This document shows positions 1 through 7,997 of a stretch of 28,179 nt of DNA, one piece after another (the first letter of the stretch is position 1; each line of letters opens with the position of its first letter). The translations under genes were made by a program, and so were the position numbers. Under the pieces are notes generated by a model, which had not been told where the DNA came from, made no database searches, and worked only from the letters and a program-made list of their open reading frames with translations. Source of the DNA: a virus; the IMG/VR virus record IMGVR_UViG_3300045739_000006, positions 1 to 28,179 of that record. One strand, 5' to 3'.

Positions 1-3000
1 TCTGAGAAGCGCGATGCCAGTGCTCTGACATCTGCGTTGTTCGTCGTAGCGGCCAGCGCGCGGAGCGCACCTTTGAGGTCGCCAGCGTTGAGCGCAGCCA
101 CCACCGAGTAGTGCAGCCCTTTGTCCAGTGCAACGAGCGGGTCATCGGCGGCCATATTGGCCGCTATTTCGGAGGGGCCATACCCGGACTCAGCGGCGGC
201 TTGCGCCCGCGCCGCCTTCGCGGCCTTACGCTTAGTGCGGTCCACTGCTACCCGGTCGATATTAGCGAGCTGGGTCTCTTGCGGGGCGTTATCATCGGCT
301 TGCTTTTTCAAGGCCAAGTCAATCTCGGCGTTGGTCTTTTCCGACAGGTTTGCTCGCACCCAGTTGAGTGCACGTTTTGCCACAGCAGAACCGGTGCCTT
401 CTGCCAGCAGAGTTTCCGTGTCGCCTACGCCGGGGATGTTTACAACGTCTTCCGCAACTTCGTAGATTTCGTAGTCGACCGTCAGATCGGCAAGCATCAT
501 CGCGATAGCGTCGACGGGGCGAACGGTCTTAGAGAAGTAGGTCTGTGCTGCGGCTTCATCGTCGGTAAGCCGCGGGCTGCCTTTCAGTTTGTATTTTGTA
601 CGCTCTGCGCGCGTCGGAATACCCAGCAGCCCCAGAACTTTCAGCTGGTCCGCGATAGGCATCCAGTCTGGGTTTGCTTCCCAGCTGCTCTTGTTGTTTA
701 TGCCCTTACGGCCCCCGGTGTACGACTGGTATGCCGCGGTCGTGCGGTTCAAGTAGCTGCGCGCCAGCCGACGGAGGACCGACTCTCTAGCCGTAACCTC
801 GGCAACGGCTTTCGGCGCTGCAGAAGGTGCGATGGGCTTGGTCGTAAAGCCTCGCTGGTAGGTTGTAAACGCGCCGGGGATAACCGGCTCACGCAGATTC
901 GTAGGTAGGGGGGCTTTTGCCTCCGCCACCTGTTGTGCACGAGCGGATTCTACCTGCTGACGCAGGACGTCAGCGCGGCGCAAAGCTTTGATGTAGTTGG
1001 TATACGCGACTGCGGCCTTTCCGGTAGCTCGGGTTTTCGGCTGTGCCCCACGCTGCAGGCTTGCCACGAGCTCTGCGGTGCTCAGTGCCTCTTGGGCTAC
1101 AGCCAGCTGCCGACGGGTGTCAGTCAGCTTAGCAAGCGCATCTTCGTAGGCTTTCAGCCGACCATCCCGGGTCGCACCGGGCACCTTGGTGCGTTCAAAC
1201 CTAGCCTTGGCGCTCTCCACGGTCTTCTCTTGCCGTGCCAGCACGTTCTGCAGGTTGGCCACAGTCTTTGCCAGCTTCGGATCAACAGCGCCACCGACGA
1301 GCTCGCGCTCCATGACCCCGGCAGGAACTTTTTTACGCAGGGCGGCGGCTTCGTCACGGGCCGCGGCCAGCTGCTCTTCGAGTTCGCTCAGTGTAGCTGG
1401 CTGTTTTCCCTCTGCAGCTGCAGGACCCACAGCGTCCGGCACACCGTCTCCCAGTCCGACGCGTTCAGGTGTTTCAGTCCCGGCGGTGCCTCCAGTGTCG
1501 TCAGCGGCCCGTCCGCTTCCTTCCACGCCTTGTCCACCACTCGGAGTGCCAGCTCCCACTTCTTCTGGCTGAGCCGCTGCAGTCTCGGGGACATTCGCAC
1601 CTCCCTGCGTAGCTTTTTTGACCGGCGTACCGCGCCCGACTGCGTACACATCAGCCAAGGAGGTGGCGCTTATCAGCTGCTCAGTACCTTTTGCGTAGAC
1701 AGAAGTATCGAGCCTTGGGCCCATATCTTGAACGTTACGTGCGACCAGAACCTGCCCCGGCTTCAAACGCGCCGCGCGCTTATCGAACTCAAATTTGTCA
1801 AAGTTACGATACTCCGTTCCGGTGAGGGGGTTACGGCGCGTTTCGACAGGGAACTCAAGCACTTCGGACGCGTCCACCTCAACAGGCACGACCTCGCCTT
1901 CTGCGCCACTATAGCTGGCCGCAACATCGGGGTTTGTCGTAGCAAACAGATTATATCCCTCACGCGGGGATACTTTTTCGTCTTCCGAAAGGTCTTTACG
2001 AGACACGCCCCTGTACAACACGGGGATGGATGGCTTGGAGGCGTCCGCACTTTCGGGAGCAGTGCGCGTTGCTGCGAGTGCTTCTGCACGGGCGTCAGCC
2101 TCTGCGGCGGCGTCGGCGAACTTCTTTACCTCTAGGGACGCCTTCGTAGAAGGTGCAGGTGCAGGGCCGCGCTCCGCGGCATACTTGGCTTCCGCCAGAT
2201 CAAAGGCTTCTCCCTCGGTCATTGCCGGGGTGCGGTCTTCGACCTTAGCAGCGGCAGGCTTTTCCGTGGCAAACAGGTCTTTCTGCACCGCCTCGCCGAA
2301 CTCTGCGGCATAGGCTTCGTCGGGGATATCGGGCGGCATGTTCCCATACTTGGGATTAGCAACCCGTGCCATGGTGGAACGGAACCGCGCGAGCCGCTGC
2401 TTTGTCTCCTCCTGCAGGCTATCGACGTAGTCTATCGTGGCCTGCGCCGCAACGCGGCGGGCTTCGTCCGGGTTAGCCCCACCTGCTTCCGCAGCGGCTA
2501 GACGCTCGTCATAGACGCTCCGTGCGTCGGCGAGCTCTTCGTCCGTGTAAGTACCAGCATTAGCTCGTGCGTCGGCAGCGTAGGCTTCGTCGGGGATAAC
2601 CTCGTAGTCTGCGCCCTGCTCGGCTTCGATTTCATCTTTGACCTGCACAGCGGTGTTTTTAGCGCCCTGCTCGGCCTTGTCCTGATTGTGCTGGTCAACT
2701 GCAGCAGCGATATCCGCCTCGGTGGCGTCACCGTCGAGCGTGAGCTCCGTGCCGTCGTCCAGAGTAACAACAGTATTTTGGCCCGGGCCAACCGTCGGAC
2801 CCTGCTGCGTTACACTCTGGATCGTAGCCGGGGCACCCGTAGCCGGGCCGCCAACCGCCGGAGGGGGCGTCGTAGTACCCGGAGGGGGAGCTTCTTTCTC
2901 CATGCCAAGGCCGAACCCTGCAGTGGTGGCACGGATGCCGCCGCCCATGACGCCACCGAGAATACCGGCGTCGATGTACTCGCTAATGGCCTCGTCGTCA

Positions 3001-3824
3001 TCCAGCGGCAGCCCTGCTTGGAAGCGCTCCATAATGCTCTGGGCGATCTCCGACGGTGCTTCTACGACAGCGCCCTCTGCCCCACCGGTAACGGTGCGCG
3101 TCAGCCACTTCTGGCCGGGCTTGGTTAGACCCAAGGCCAAGAACCTGTCGGCAATAGCGTTGATCGTCGACTGTCCCACAGCACTGACAACCGCGTCGGC
3201 CACATCAACTTCTTCTTTACGGCCCGCTGCGACTTCATCTTCCTGCCGCTGAATGTTGCCACCGAAGAAGGACGGGAACGCCACGACAGTACCCGTACCG
3301 ACGCCGATTATACCCCCGGTGATCGGGTTACCCGTTGCGGCGGTGCCCGCAATTGTACCGCCAATAGTAGCGGCAAGCGATGCGCCCGACTCGGGGATGC
3401 TCTGGCCAATGCCTTCACCAAGGTAAGTGAGCGCGCTGCCAATGCCGGTAACATCTTCCCGCCGCATGGGGGCGGGTTGCCGCAGGGACTCGAGAAACGC
3501 CTCGTAGTCCCCAGACTCGCGCATACCTCTGCCGAGGTTAACCAATGACTCGAGCCCAAGTCCAGAGCCGAGATATTCTGCTGCTGTGCCCAGACGGGAG
3601 TAGGCACCGGCCTTACCCATCTCAAAGCCACGCCCGAGGGCAGTGCCGTCATCTACGGCGAGAGGAGCGCCATACCGGGCTTCATAGTCCGCCGCAAAGG
3701 CGTTCTCTTTCTCATCTACAAAAGCGCGAATACGCTCCTGCTCGGTCGCCGACGGGGTGTCACCCTTGATCTTTAGGTTGTACGTTTTTCCGCTAATGCG
3801 GCCCGGAACCTGAAAGGTACCCAT
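1..3824 (-). CDS. Giant multidomain putative internal virion (ejection) protein, 3' end cut by window edge
   Basis: This open frame runs without a stop from ATG 3824 to the left edge, giving at least 1274 residues. The start is supported by an AGAGGAG ribosome site 7 bases upstream. The first 50 residues read like the conserved N-terminus of large podovirus structural proteins (FQVPGR, GDTPSATEQERI). Residues about 125-310 are glycine-rich and hydrophobic, suited to membrane insertion. A low-complexity Pro/Thr linker follows (312-335), then acidic helical sequence. Residues about 602-719 look like an ADP-ribosyltransferase fold (YRG, FATTNPDVAASY, RNVQDMG). A Gly/Thr/Pro linker and a long coiled-coil region (about 810-960) come next. 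Its place at the end of the virion-protein operon and its polyvalent build suggest a protein carried in the particle and delivered with the DNA. The missing C-terminus could hold a further enzyme domain. The gene is certain; the role is inferred. Confidence 0.85.
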   Translation of the reverse strand, partial: MGTFQVPGRISGKTYNLKIKGDTPSATEQERIRAFVDEKENAFAADYEARYGAPLAVDDGTALGRGFEMGKAGAYSRLGTAAEYLGSGLGLESLVNLGRGMRESGDYEAFLESLRQPAPMRREDVTGIGSALTYLGEGIGQSIPESGASLAATIGGTIAGTAATGNPITGGIIGVGTGTVVAFPSFFGGNIQRQEDEVAAGRKEEVDVADAVVSAVGQSTINAIADRFLALGLTKPGQKWLTRTVTGGAEGAVVEAPSEIAQSIMERFQAGLPLDDDEAISEYIDAGILGGVMGGGIRATTAGFGLGMEKEAPPPGTTTPPPAVGGPATGAPATIQSVTQQGPTVGPGQNTVVTLDDGTELTLDGDATEADIAAAVDQHNQDKAEQGAKNTAVQVKDEIEAEQGADYEVIPDEAYAADARANAGTYTDEELADARSVYDERLAAAEAGGANPDEARRVAAQATIDYVDSLQEETKQRLARFRSTMARVANPKYGNMPPDIPDEAYAAEFGEAVQKDLFATEKPAAAKVEDRTPAMTEGEAFDLAEAKYAAERGPAPAPSTKASLEVKKFADAAAEADARAEALAATRTAPESADASKPSIPVLYRGVSRKDLSEDEKVSPREGYNLFATTNPDVAASYSGAEGEVVPVEVDASEVLEFPVETRRNPLTGTEYRNFDKFEFDKRAARLKPGQVLVARNVQDMGPRLDTSVYAKGTEQLISATSLADVYAVGRGTPVKKATQGGANVPETAAAQPEEVGAGTPSGGQGVEGSGRAADDTGGTAGTETPERVGLGDGVPDAVGPAAAEGKQPATLSELEEQLAAARDEAAALRKKVPAGVMERELVGGAVDPKLAKTVANLQNVLARQEKTVESAKARFERTKVPGATRDGRLKAYEDALAKLTDTRRQLAVAQEALSTAELVASLQRGAQPKTRATGKAAVAYTNYIKALRRADVLRQQVESARAQQVAEAKAPLPTNLREPVIPGAFTTYQRGFTTKPIAPSAAPKAVAEVTARESVLRRLARSYLNRTTAAYQSYTGGRKGINNKSSWEANPDWMPIADQLKVLGLLGIPTRAERTKYKLKGSPRLTDDEAAAQTYFSKTVRPVDAIAMMLADLTVDYEIYEVAEDVVNIPGVGDTETLLAEGTGSAVAKRALNWVRANLSEKTNAEIDLALKKQADDNAPQETQLANIDRVAVDRTKRKAAKAARAQAAAESGYGPSEIAANMAADDPLVALDKGLHYSVVAALNAGDLKGALRALAATTNNADVRALASRFS
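1671..2020 (-). other. ADP-ribosyltransferase-like domain within the giant virion protein
   Basis: Residues about 602-719 of the giant protein contain, in order, VLYRGVS (R605, G606), NLFATTNPDVAASYSG (627-640), a strand of the type GEVVPVEVDASEVLEF, and near the end VARNVQDMGPRLDTSVYA followed by EQLISA. That order of YxG, FxT-x5-VAxxY and an R-N-V-x-D strand is the pattern I know from ADP-ribosyltransferase-type domains in phage polyvalent proteins. I cannot place the catalytic glutamate with certainty. A degenerate, inactive fold or a different alpha/beta fold remains possible. Confidence 0.5.
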
Positions 3825-3874
3825 GTGACAACTCCTCTGCTTGGGGGCAGTATACGCAAAGGGACCGCACTAGG

Positions 3875-5086
3875 CTAGTCAGATACATCCGCGTCGTATT
3901 CGCTCTCGGCACCGAAGTACGGCATGCCATGGGTGGCGTAACCATACCCTAGCGCGGCTTGGATAGCGGCACGTTGTTCTTCCAGCTGGGTACGCTCTGC
4001 TGCGTAGGGGTCATCAACCTCCCCACTCCACCAACCGGGTTCTGGCGGCGGCCCCAAACGGGCGAGCTGCTCGTCGATAGCAGCAAGCTGGTCGGCATAC
4101 TGCCCAATAATTGCAGTGCTAACCGGCTTTGCCCTAGCCCCGCCCGCAGCCTTTGCTGCAGCGGCAGCGCGTGCCATACGGGACTGTTCGAGCTCGCCAA
4201 GCAGCGAGAGACGGTCTTTATCGTACTGATCTCGTGCGGTTTGTGCAGCCTCGACGCCCTTGAGCCCTGCTTCGCCGAGGGCACCGCCAAGCGTCGGCTG
4301 CGTGGACGACATGAGGTTCAAGCCGACTTGGGCCAGTGCCAGCCACTTGTCCTGCTCAGCGGCCTTCTCGCGTTTCTGCATCATCGCTATGAGTTCTTGC
4401 TCGTAGGACGACATGCCACCGCTACCAGAACCACCGGCCTTCGGGGCGGCGGGGGCGGCGGGGGCGGCTTCTTCTGCGGGGTTGTTGGCGGCTTCCGCCT
4501 CTTTAGCGGCAGCTGCAGCTGCGGCAACTTCTTTTGCGTCTTTGAGGGACTGAGTGATCCCTGCCTCTTCACGCGCAGCGGCAACCTCGTTCGCAGATTC
4601 TTCGGCAGCTGCGAGCATCGGGTCTTCTACTAGAGTACCGATACCACCGCTACGATCCGGTGCAGGGGGGAGCCGCGTAAGGGTACCTACCCCACCCTCG
4701 GGGACCAGTGAGCCATCTGCCTGCTCAATGAACCGTAGCCCCTCTTTGATGACGATGTCGCCCTCAGCCATTTTCTTCACAGGGCCACCAGCATACATAG
4801 CCTGCACGCCCGTGTTCTCCACCATGTCAGTGCTCGGGGCCATAGCCCGGGCCATATCGGCGATGCCGCCCTGCGGGACGCCTGCAGCTGCGACAGCCTC
4901 TTGAGCCACCGTGCCCTGATCGCCCTTGGCTTGCTGTGCCGTGAAATCGTCCTGCATGCGCTTGCGGCGCATGATCTCTCCAAGGACGAGAAACTGCGGG
5001 GCGTTACCCGAGGGCATCTGCATCTCCCGCACGAGCTGGTCCTGCGAGAAGTTTTTCAGCTGGTCTTGGAGTTGGACGATGTTCAT
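3875..5086 (-). CDS. Putative internal virion protein, 403 residues
   Basis: ATG 5086 overlaps the previous stop as ATGA. The N-terminal part is helical and charged and holds a glycine/lysine patch (YAGGPVKKMAEGD, about residue 100). The centre is an alanine/glutamate-rich helix (about 165-205), followed by a low-complexity Pro/Ala/Gly linker. The second half carries WLALAQVGLNLMSSTQP and LGGALGEAGLKG, a segment that recurs in virion proteins of marine podoviruses. The stop is TAG, and a 50-base gap separates it from the giant gene, which is unusual in this tightly overlapping set. Position and composition suggest an ejection/internal-core protein, but there is no enzymatic motif and the function is unproven. 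Confidence 0.8.
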   Translation of the reverse strand: MNIVQLQDQLKNFSQDQLVREMQMPSGNAPQFLVLGEIMRRKRMQDDFTAQQAKGDQGTVAQEAVAAAGVPQGGIADMARAMAPSTDMVENTGVQAMYAGGPVKKMAEGDIVIKEGLRFIEQADGSLVPEGGVGTLTRLPPAPDRSGGIGTLVEDPMLAAAEESANEVAAAREEAGITQSLKDAKEVAAAAAAAKEAEAANNPAEEAAPAAPAAPKAGGSGSGGMSSYEQELIAMMQKREKAAEQDKWLALAQVGLNLMSSTQPTLGGALGEAGLKGVEAAQTARDQYDKDRLSLLGELEQSRMARAAAAAKAAGGARAKPVSTAIIGQYADQLAAIDEQLARLGPPPEPGWWSGEVDDPYAAERTQLEEQRAAIQAALGYGYATHGMPYFGAESEYDADVSD

Positions 5087-6126
5087 TGACCATACGCCTT
5101 ATAGAGGGACAGACCGGACAGCCCTGCGCCGAGCATCTGCTGGAGCGGGTTGTAATACTGGTAGCTCTGCTGAGTCTGCGAGCTCGCCGGAGCGACCGGC
5201 AGGCCCCGGAGGATATCCGAGTAGAACGCGAGCTGCTCCTGCGGATACCCCTGCTGACGCAGGTAATCTTGATAGCCGATATCGAGCCCAGCCTGTGCCT
5301 CACCCTGCTGCGCACGGCCAATGGCCTCGAGCATCTGCGCGTCCTGAATACTCGCGGAACGTCCCATCTGCCCGAGCTGCGCCAAGTTCATGGCTCCAAG
5401 GTTTGCTGCGTTCAATGCGGCAAGCCCCTGCCCTGCGCCGAACTGACGAGAAGCCTCTGTCCCTGTCTGTACGCGTCCAAGTTCAGCTGCACGAAGACGA
5501 TCCAGCTCCATTTTAGCGGCGCGGTCCATACCAAACTGTTGTGCAGCCTGTTCAAACGCCGCCTGCCTGCCTGTAGCCTCAAGCTCGGACAGCAACTGCA
5601 TCTGATCTGCCCCGGCCAGACCTTCTTGCACAGCTTGACGGCTACCACCGAAAGCCCCAGCTGCCGCGGCCTTTGTATTTCTGATCCCCGCTTGGCGAAG
5701 AAAATCCTTCTCCGCGCGGGCTTTTTGTACGTCCAGCACATTCTCGATATACGGAGACATGCGCTTCTGGACTTCTTCGCTGCTGAACTCGGTGATCGGT
5801 CCGAACTCATACTGCGAGAACTGCCCGGGGGCGTACTGCCCGAGCTCGCCAGCCTTAGCGATATTCTGCTGCATGGTATTCTGTGCGGAAGACAGACCTT
5901 CAATCGGCTTACCAGCGATGTTCCGGGTCATGTTCCACGCAGCGCCGATATCTCCAAACTGATCGGACGACGCGATCCGCGGACCGCTGTAACCCTGATA
6001 AGGCTGCAGAGACTGCTCTTCGACACGCCCCATGAGGCGTTCAAAGTACGGCATGAACTCCTTGGGGATGTTCGTCTGCGTAACTGTCTGGTTAGTCGGT
6101 GCGCTGCTGCTTCCGCCCATGCTCAT
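5083..6126 (-). CDS. Putative internal virion/tail protein, 347 residues
   Basis: The product opens with a Ser/Thr/Gln-rich segment, then FMPYFERLMGRVEEQ, and has a long Gln/Ala/Arg-rich helical body. The stretch MSPYIENVLDVQKARAEKDF followed by GAFGGSRQAVQEG is a signature I recognise from a conserved structural protein of many environmental podoviruses. The C-terminus is Tyr/Gln-rich (QQSYQYYNPLQQM) and then Gly/Leu-rich, possibly membrane-interacting. It is translationally coupled on both sides (ATGA at 6123-6126 and 5083-5086). A second ATG two codons downstream cannot be excluded as the start. The likely role is a DNA-ejection or core protein, by context only. Confidence 0.8.
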   Translation of the reverse strand: MSMGGSSSAPTNQTVTQTNIPKEFMPYFERLMGRVEEQSLQPYQGYSGPRIASSDQFGDIGAAWNMTRNIAGKPIEGLSSAQNTMQQNIAKAGELGQYAPGQFSQYEFGPITEFSSEEVQKRMSPYIENVLDVQKARAEKDFLRQAGIRNTKAAAAGAFGGSRQAVQEGLAGADQMQLLSELEATGRQAAFEQAAQQFGMDRAAKMELDRLRAAELGRVQTGTEASRQFGAGQGLAALNAANLGAMNLAQLGQMGRSASIQDAQMLEAIGRAQQGEAQAGLDIGYQDYLRQQGYPQEQLAFYSDILRGLPVAPASSQTQQSYQYYNPLQQMLGAGLSGLSLYKAYGQ

Positions 6127-6596
6127 GGGAGCATCTCCCTATATTGCTCAAGGGTTTCATGGTGGGTAAAAAACCCTCTAACTTCCATACTCACGGACTG
6201 CATGTAGTCGCGACCACGGCACAAGTATACACAGTATGCCATGATCTCGGCGTACCAGTCACGCAGTACGTAGGCGAAGACTCGGTCGTTCTGCGACCCC
6301 TTCTCCAGCTTATTAGCATCCAGCCAAGCGTTAATCCCCGTGACAATGATAGGGATGAGCTGGTGTTTGTACTTGTCAAAGAACGGATTCAGCGGCAGCT
6401 CTGTGAGAACCACAAACAGCACGCGCGCAATATCCGCATCCGTAACGGGCTTGTCCTTGTCGATAAGGTCGTCGAAGACTTCACACACGTCACCGAACTG
6501 ACGAATGAACCAGATGACGTTTATGTCTCCGGTCCACTCCATCATCTTTCGGTCGCGCAGCTCGCGCCACGCTTCGGTGTCGAACTCGGGCGTCAT
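6123..6596 (-). CDS. Conserved hypothetical phage protein, 157 residues
   Basis: ATG 6596 overlaps the preceding stop by four bases (ATGA), and the stop overlaps the next start in the same way. The protein is acidic at the N-terminus and mostly helical and hydrophobic later (IARVLFVVLTELPLNPFF, LIPIIVTGINAWLDANKL, WYAEIMAYCVYLCRG). It has no signal peptide or clear membrane-span arrangement and no catalytic motif. Its place among probable ejection proteins suggests a virion component or an assembly chaperone for them. I do not recognise a named family. Confidence 0.75.
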   Translation of the reverse strand: MTPEFDTEAWRELRDRKMMEWTGDINVIWFIRQFGDVCEVFDDLIDKDKPVTDADIARVLFVVLTELPLNPFFDKYKHQLIPIIVTGINAWLDANKLEKGSQNDRVFAYVLRDWYAEIMAYCVYLCRGRDYMQSVSMEVRGFFTHHETLEQYREMLP

Positions 6597-7699
6597 GCGG
6601 CTGCCTTCTTCTTGAGTACCTCGGGTGCCTTATCACCTGCGGAGTTAACCGCGGAGAGGAAGCCCCCACCAAACTTCTTCTCGAGTGCGTCGGTGGCATC
6701 CTTGCGGAGCACGAACTCGCCGTCGGCGAGGAGCACATCTTGCTCGCCATCAATCGTGGCGGGCACCTTGTCGTCTACGCCGGAGCCATCGCCGGGGCCA
6801 CGGACCATGCCGTTCTCGCCGTTGGCAAAGCGCTCGCGGGTGTCGTCGAACTCACCAGACTGCACGGAGTCCACCAGATCACGCAGGGCTTCCTCGCCAT
6901 ACTTGGCCAAGAACTTACCAAGTGCGATCTCGGGCTGCGGATGCTGACCCTTGATAGCTGCAATGGCATCGGTGATTTCGGTCTTCTCATTTCCGGCGAC
7001 CGGACGCTCAGTCTCGACCTTAAACTCGCCGGTCTCTTCGTCCATCTCGATCTCGCCGCCTTCGGCGTAGGGCAGCACGCCCTGATCTCGGTAGGCGAGA
7101 ATGTCCCCGTAGGAGTATGGCGTGCTTAGACCGTAGTTAAACTCCGGGTCGATGCCGGGGCGGTAGCCCGGCGGAGGAGTGAGCATCCGCCGCGGGATCG
7201 GTTTCATCTCTTTGTCAGCTTCGGTGGGTTTGTCTTCTTCGACCTTAACTGTCGGTGCAGGTGTGGCCAAGGCCGCGCCAATCTGAGAGCCGATACCTTG
7301 GGCCGAGCCCATAAAGTCCATACCGCTACGCAGTCCTTGACCGACTGCTCCGTTACCGAACAGACCCGCGATGCCCTTGGGTGCTACATTCGCCGGGTTA
7401 GGCATCGGACGGATAGATGTAGCGGGGGATACGCCGGGGGGAAGTGCCGCGCCCGTTGCAGCGTTAGCGGCTGCGCCGCCAGCTGTGCTGCCCATGAGTC
7501 CGCCGAGGAGTTTGCCGCCTACGAAAGAGCCGAGCCCGGCACGGAGTCCTGCACCGAGGTCCCGCTGCTCGATTGCGGTACCTACACCCTGCCCGATTGC
7601 ACCTGCGAGGAGCGGACTAGCGAGGGCGGCGATGCCGGTGGCACCGGCGATGGCCGGGGCGAAGGCGGACCCGAGAAAGCCCAAGATCATCGGAAGCAT
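6593..7699 (-). CDS. Putative virion protein with membrane-active N-terminus and tape-measure-like C-terminal motif
   Basis: The first 85 residues are a chain of Gly/Ala-rich hydrophobic segments (ILGFLGSAFAPAIAGATGIA and onward), of the kind that form glycine-zipper membrane helices. A Pro-rich middle (RRMLTPPPGYRPG) and the patch YAEGGEIEMDEE follow. The C-terminal third holds GMVRGPGDGSGVDDKVPATI and DVLLADGEFVLRKDA, then a GGGFLSAVN end. That order, GPG-x-G-x-DDxxPA then DGEFV then a G-x-L-x-x-[VL]-N tail, closely resembles the C-terminal motif of many tape-measure proteins. The start could be ATG 7699 or ATG 7690; GAGGAA lies upstream. An ejection protein that contacts the membrane is the best guess. 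Confidence 0.75.
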   Translation of the reverse strand: MLPMILGFLGSAFAPAIAGATGIAALASPLLAGAIGQGVGTAIEQRDLGAGLRAGLGSFVGGKLLGGLMGSTAGGAAANAATGAALPPGVSPATSIRPMPNPANVAPKGIAGLFGNGAVGQGLRSGMDFMGSAQGIGSQIGAALATPAPTVKVEEDKPTEADKEMKPIPRRMLTPPPGYRPGIDPEFNYGLSTPYSYGDILAYRDQGVLPYAEGGEIEMDEETGEFKVETERPVAGNEKTEITDAIAAIKGQHPQPEIALGKFLAKYGEEALRDLVDSVQSGEFDDTRERFANGENGMVRGPGDGSGVDDKVPATIDGEQDVLLADGEFVLRKDATDALEKKFGGGFLSAVNSAGDKAPEVLKKKAAA

Positions 7700-7743
7700 G
7701 GCAGTTCCTCTAGCGAGTTTGACACAACTTAGCAGATGCCGCG

Positions 7744-7995
7744 CTACACGACAATCCGAAGCTCACCGGCAGACGTCTTGTATATAGCATTGACCCGCAT
7801 ACCTCCGGCGATAGCTGCGGCGTTGTCGGCATACTCTGGGAGACTCAACAGGGTAAGTGCAGCCAGTACTCCCTCACCGGGGTTTCGCGTCTGCTCCATG
7901 AACACTTCTATCGCACGGTTCAGTTTAGCCATGTGCTCCGCGCTGTATTCCTTGGGAGGGTATGGCAGAACTGGGCTAGGGGTGTTCGTGGGCAC
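7744..7995 (-). CDS. Conserved hypothetical phage protein, 83 residues
   Basis: This is a small acidic-to-neutral protein starting at GTG 7995, with an AGGAAA ribosome site that overlaps the stop of the nozzle gene. The C-terminus NAAAIAGGMRVNAIYKT followed by a short strand ending in IVV is typical of small proteins placed directly after the nozzle/stabilisation gene in environmental podoviruses. The N-terminus is proline-rich (PSPVLPYPPKEY). No function is assignable; a minor tail or assembly component is possible. Confidence 0.7.
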   Translation of the reverse strand: MPTNTPSPVLPYPPKEYSAEHMAKLNRAIEVFMEQTRNPGEGVLAALTLLSLPEYADNAAAIAGGMRVNAIYKTSAGELRIVV

Positions 7996-7997
7996 GG

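Noticed and set aside
111-2313. Several plus-strand open frames of 95-400 residues at the left end
   Set aside because: They lie opposite the continuous minus-strand giant gene, are rich in Cys/Arg/Ser from antisense GC-rich codons, and lack recognisable motifs or good ribosome sites.
3849-3854. TATACT as a promoter -10 box before the giant gene
   Set aside because: The -35 region is poor (TAGCCT at a 17-base spacing), so I do not list it as a promoter feature.
5086-6207. Plus-strand frame of 373 residues
   Set aside because: It mirrors two well-supported minus-strand virion genes with coupled starts and stops; its composition is that of antisense translation.
7717-7722. TTGACA on the plus strand in a gap
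   Set aside because: No plus-strand gene follows and no -10 box is properly spaced.
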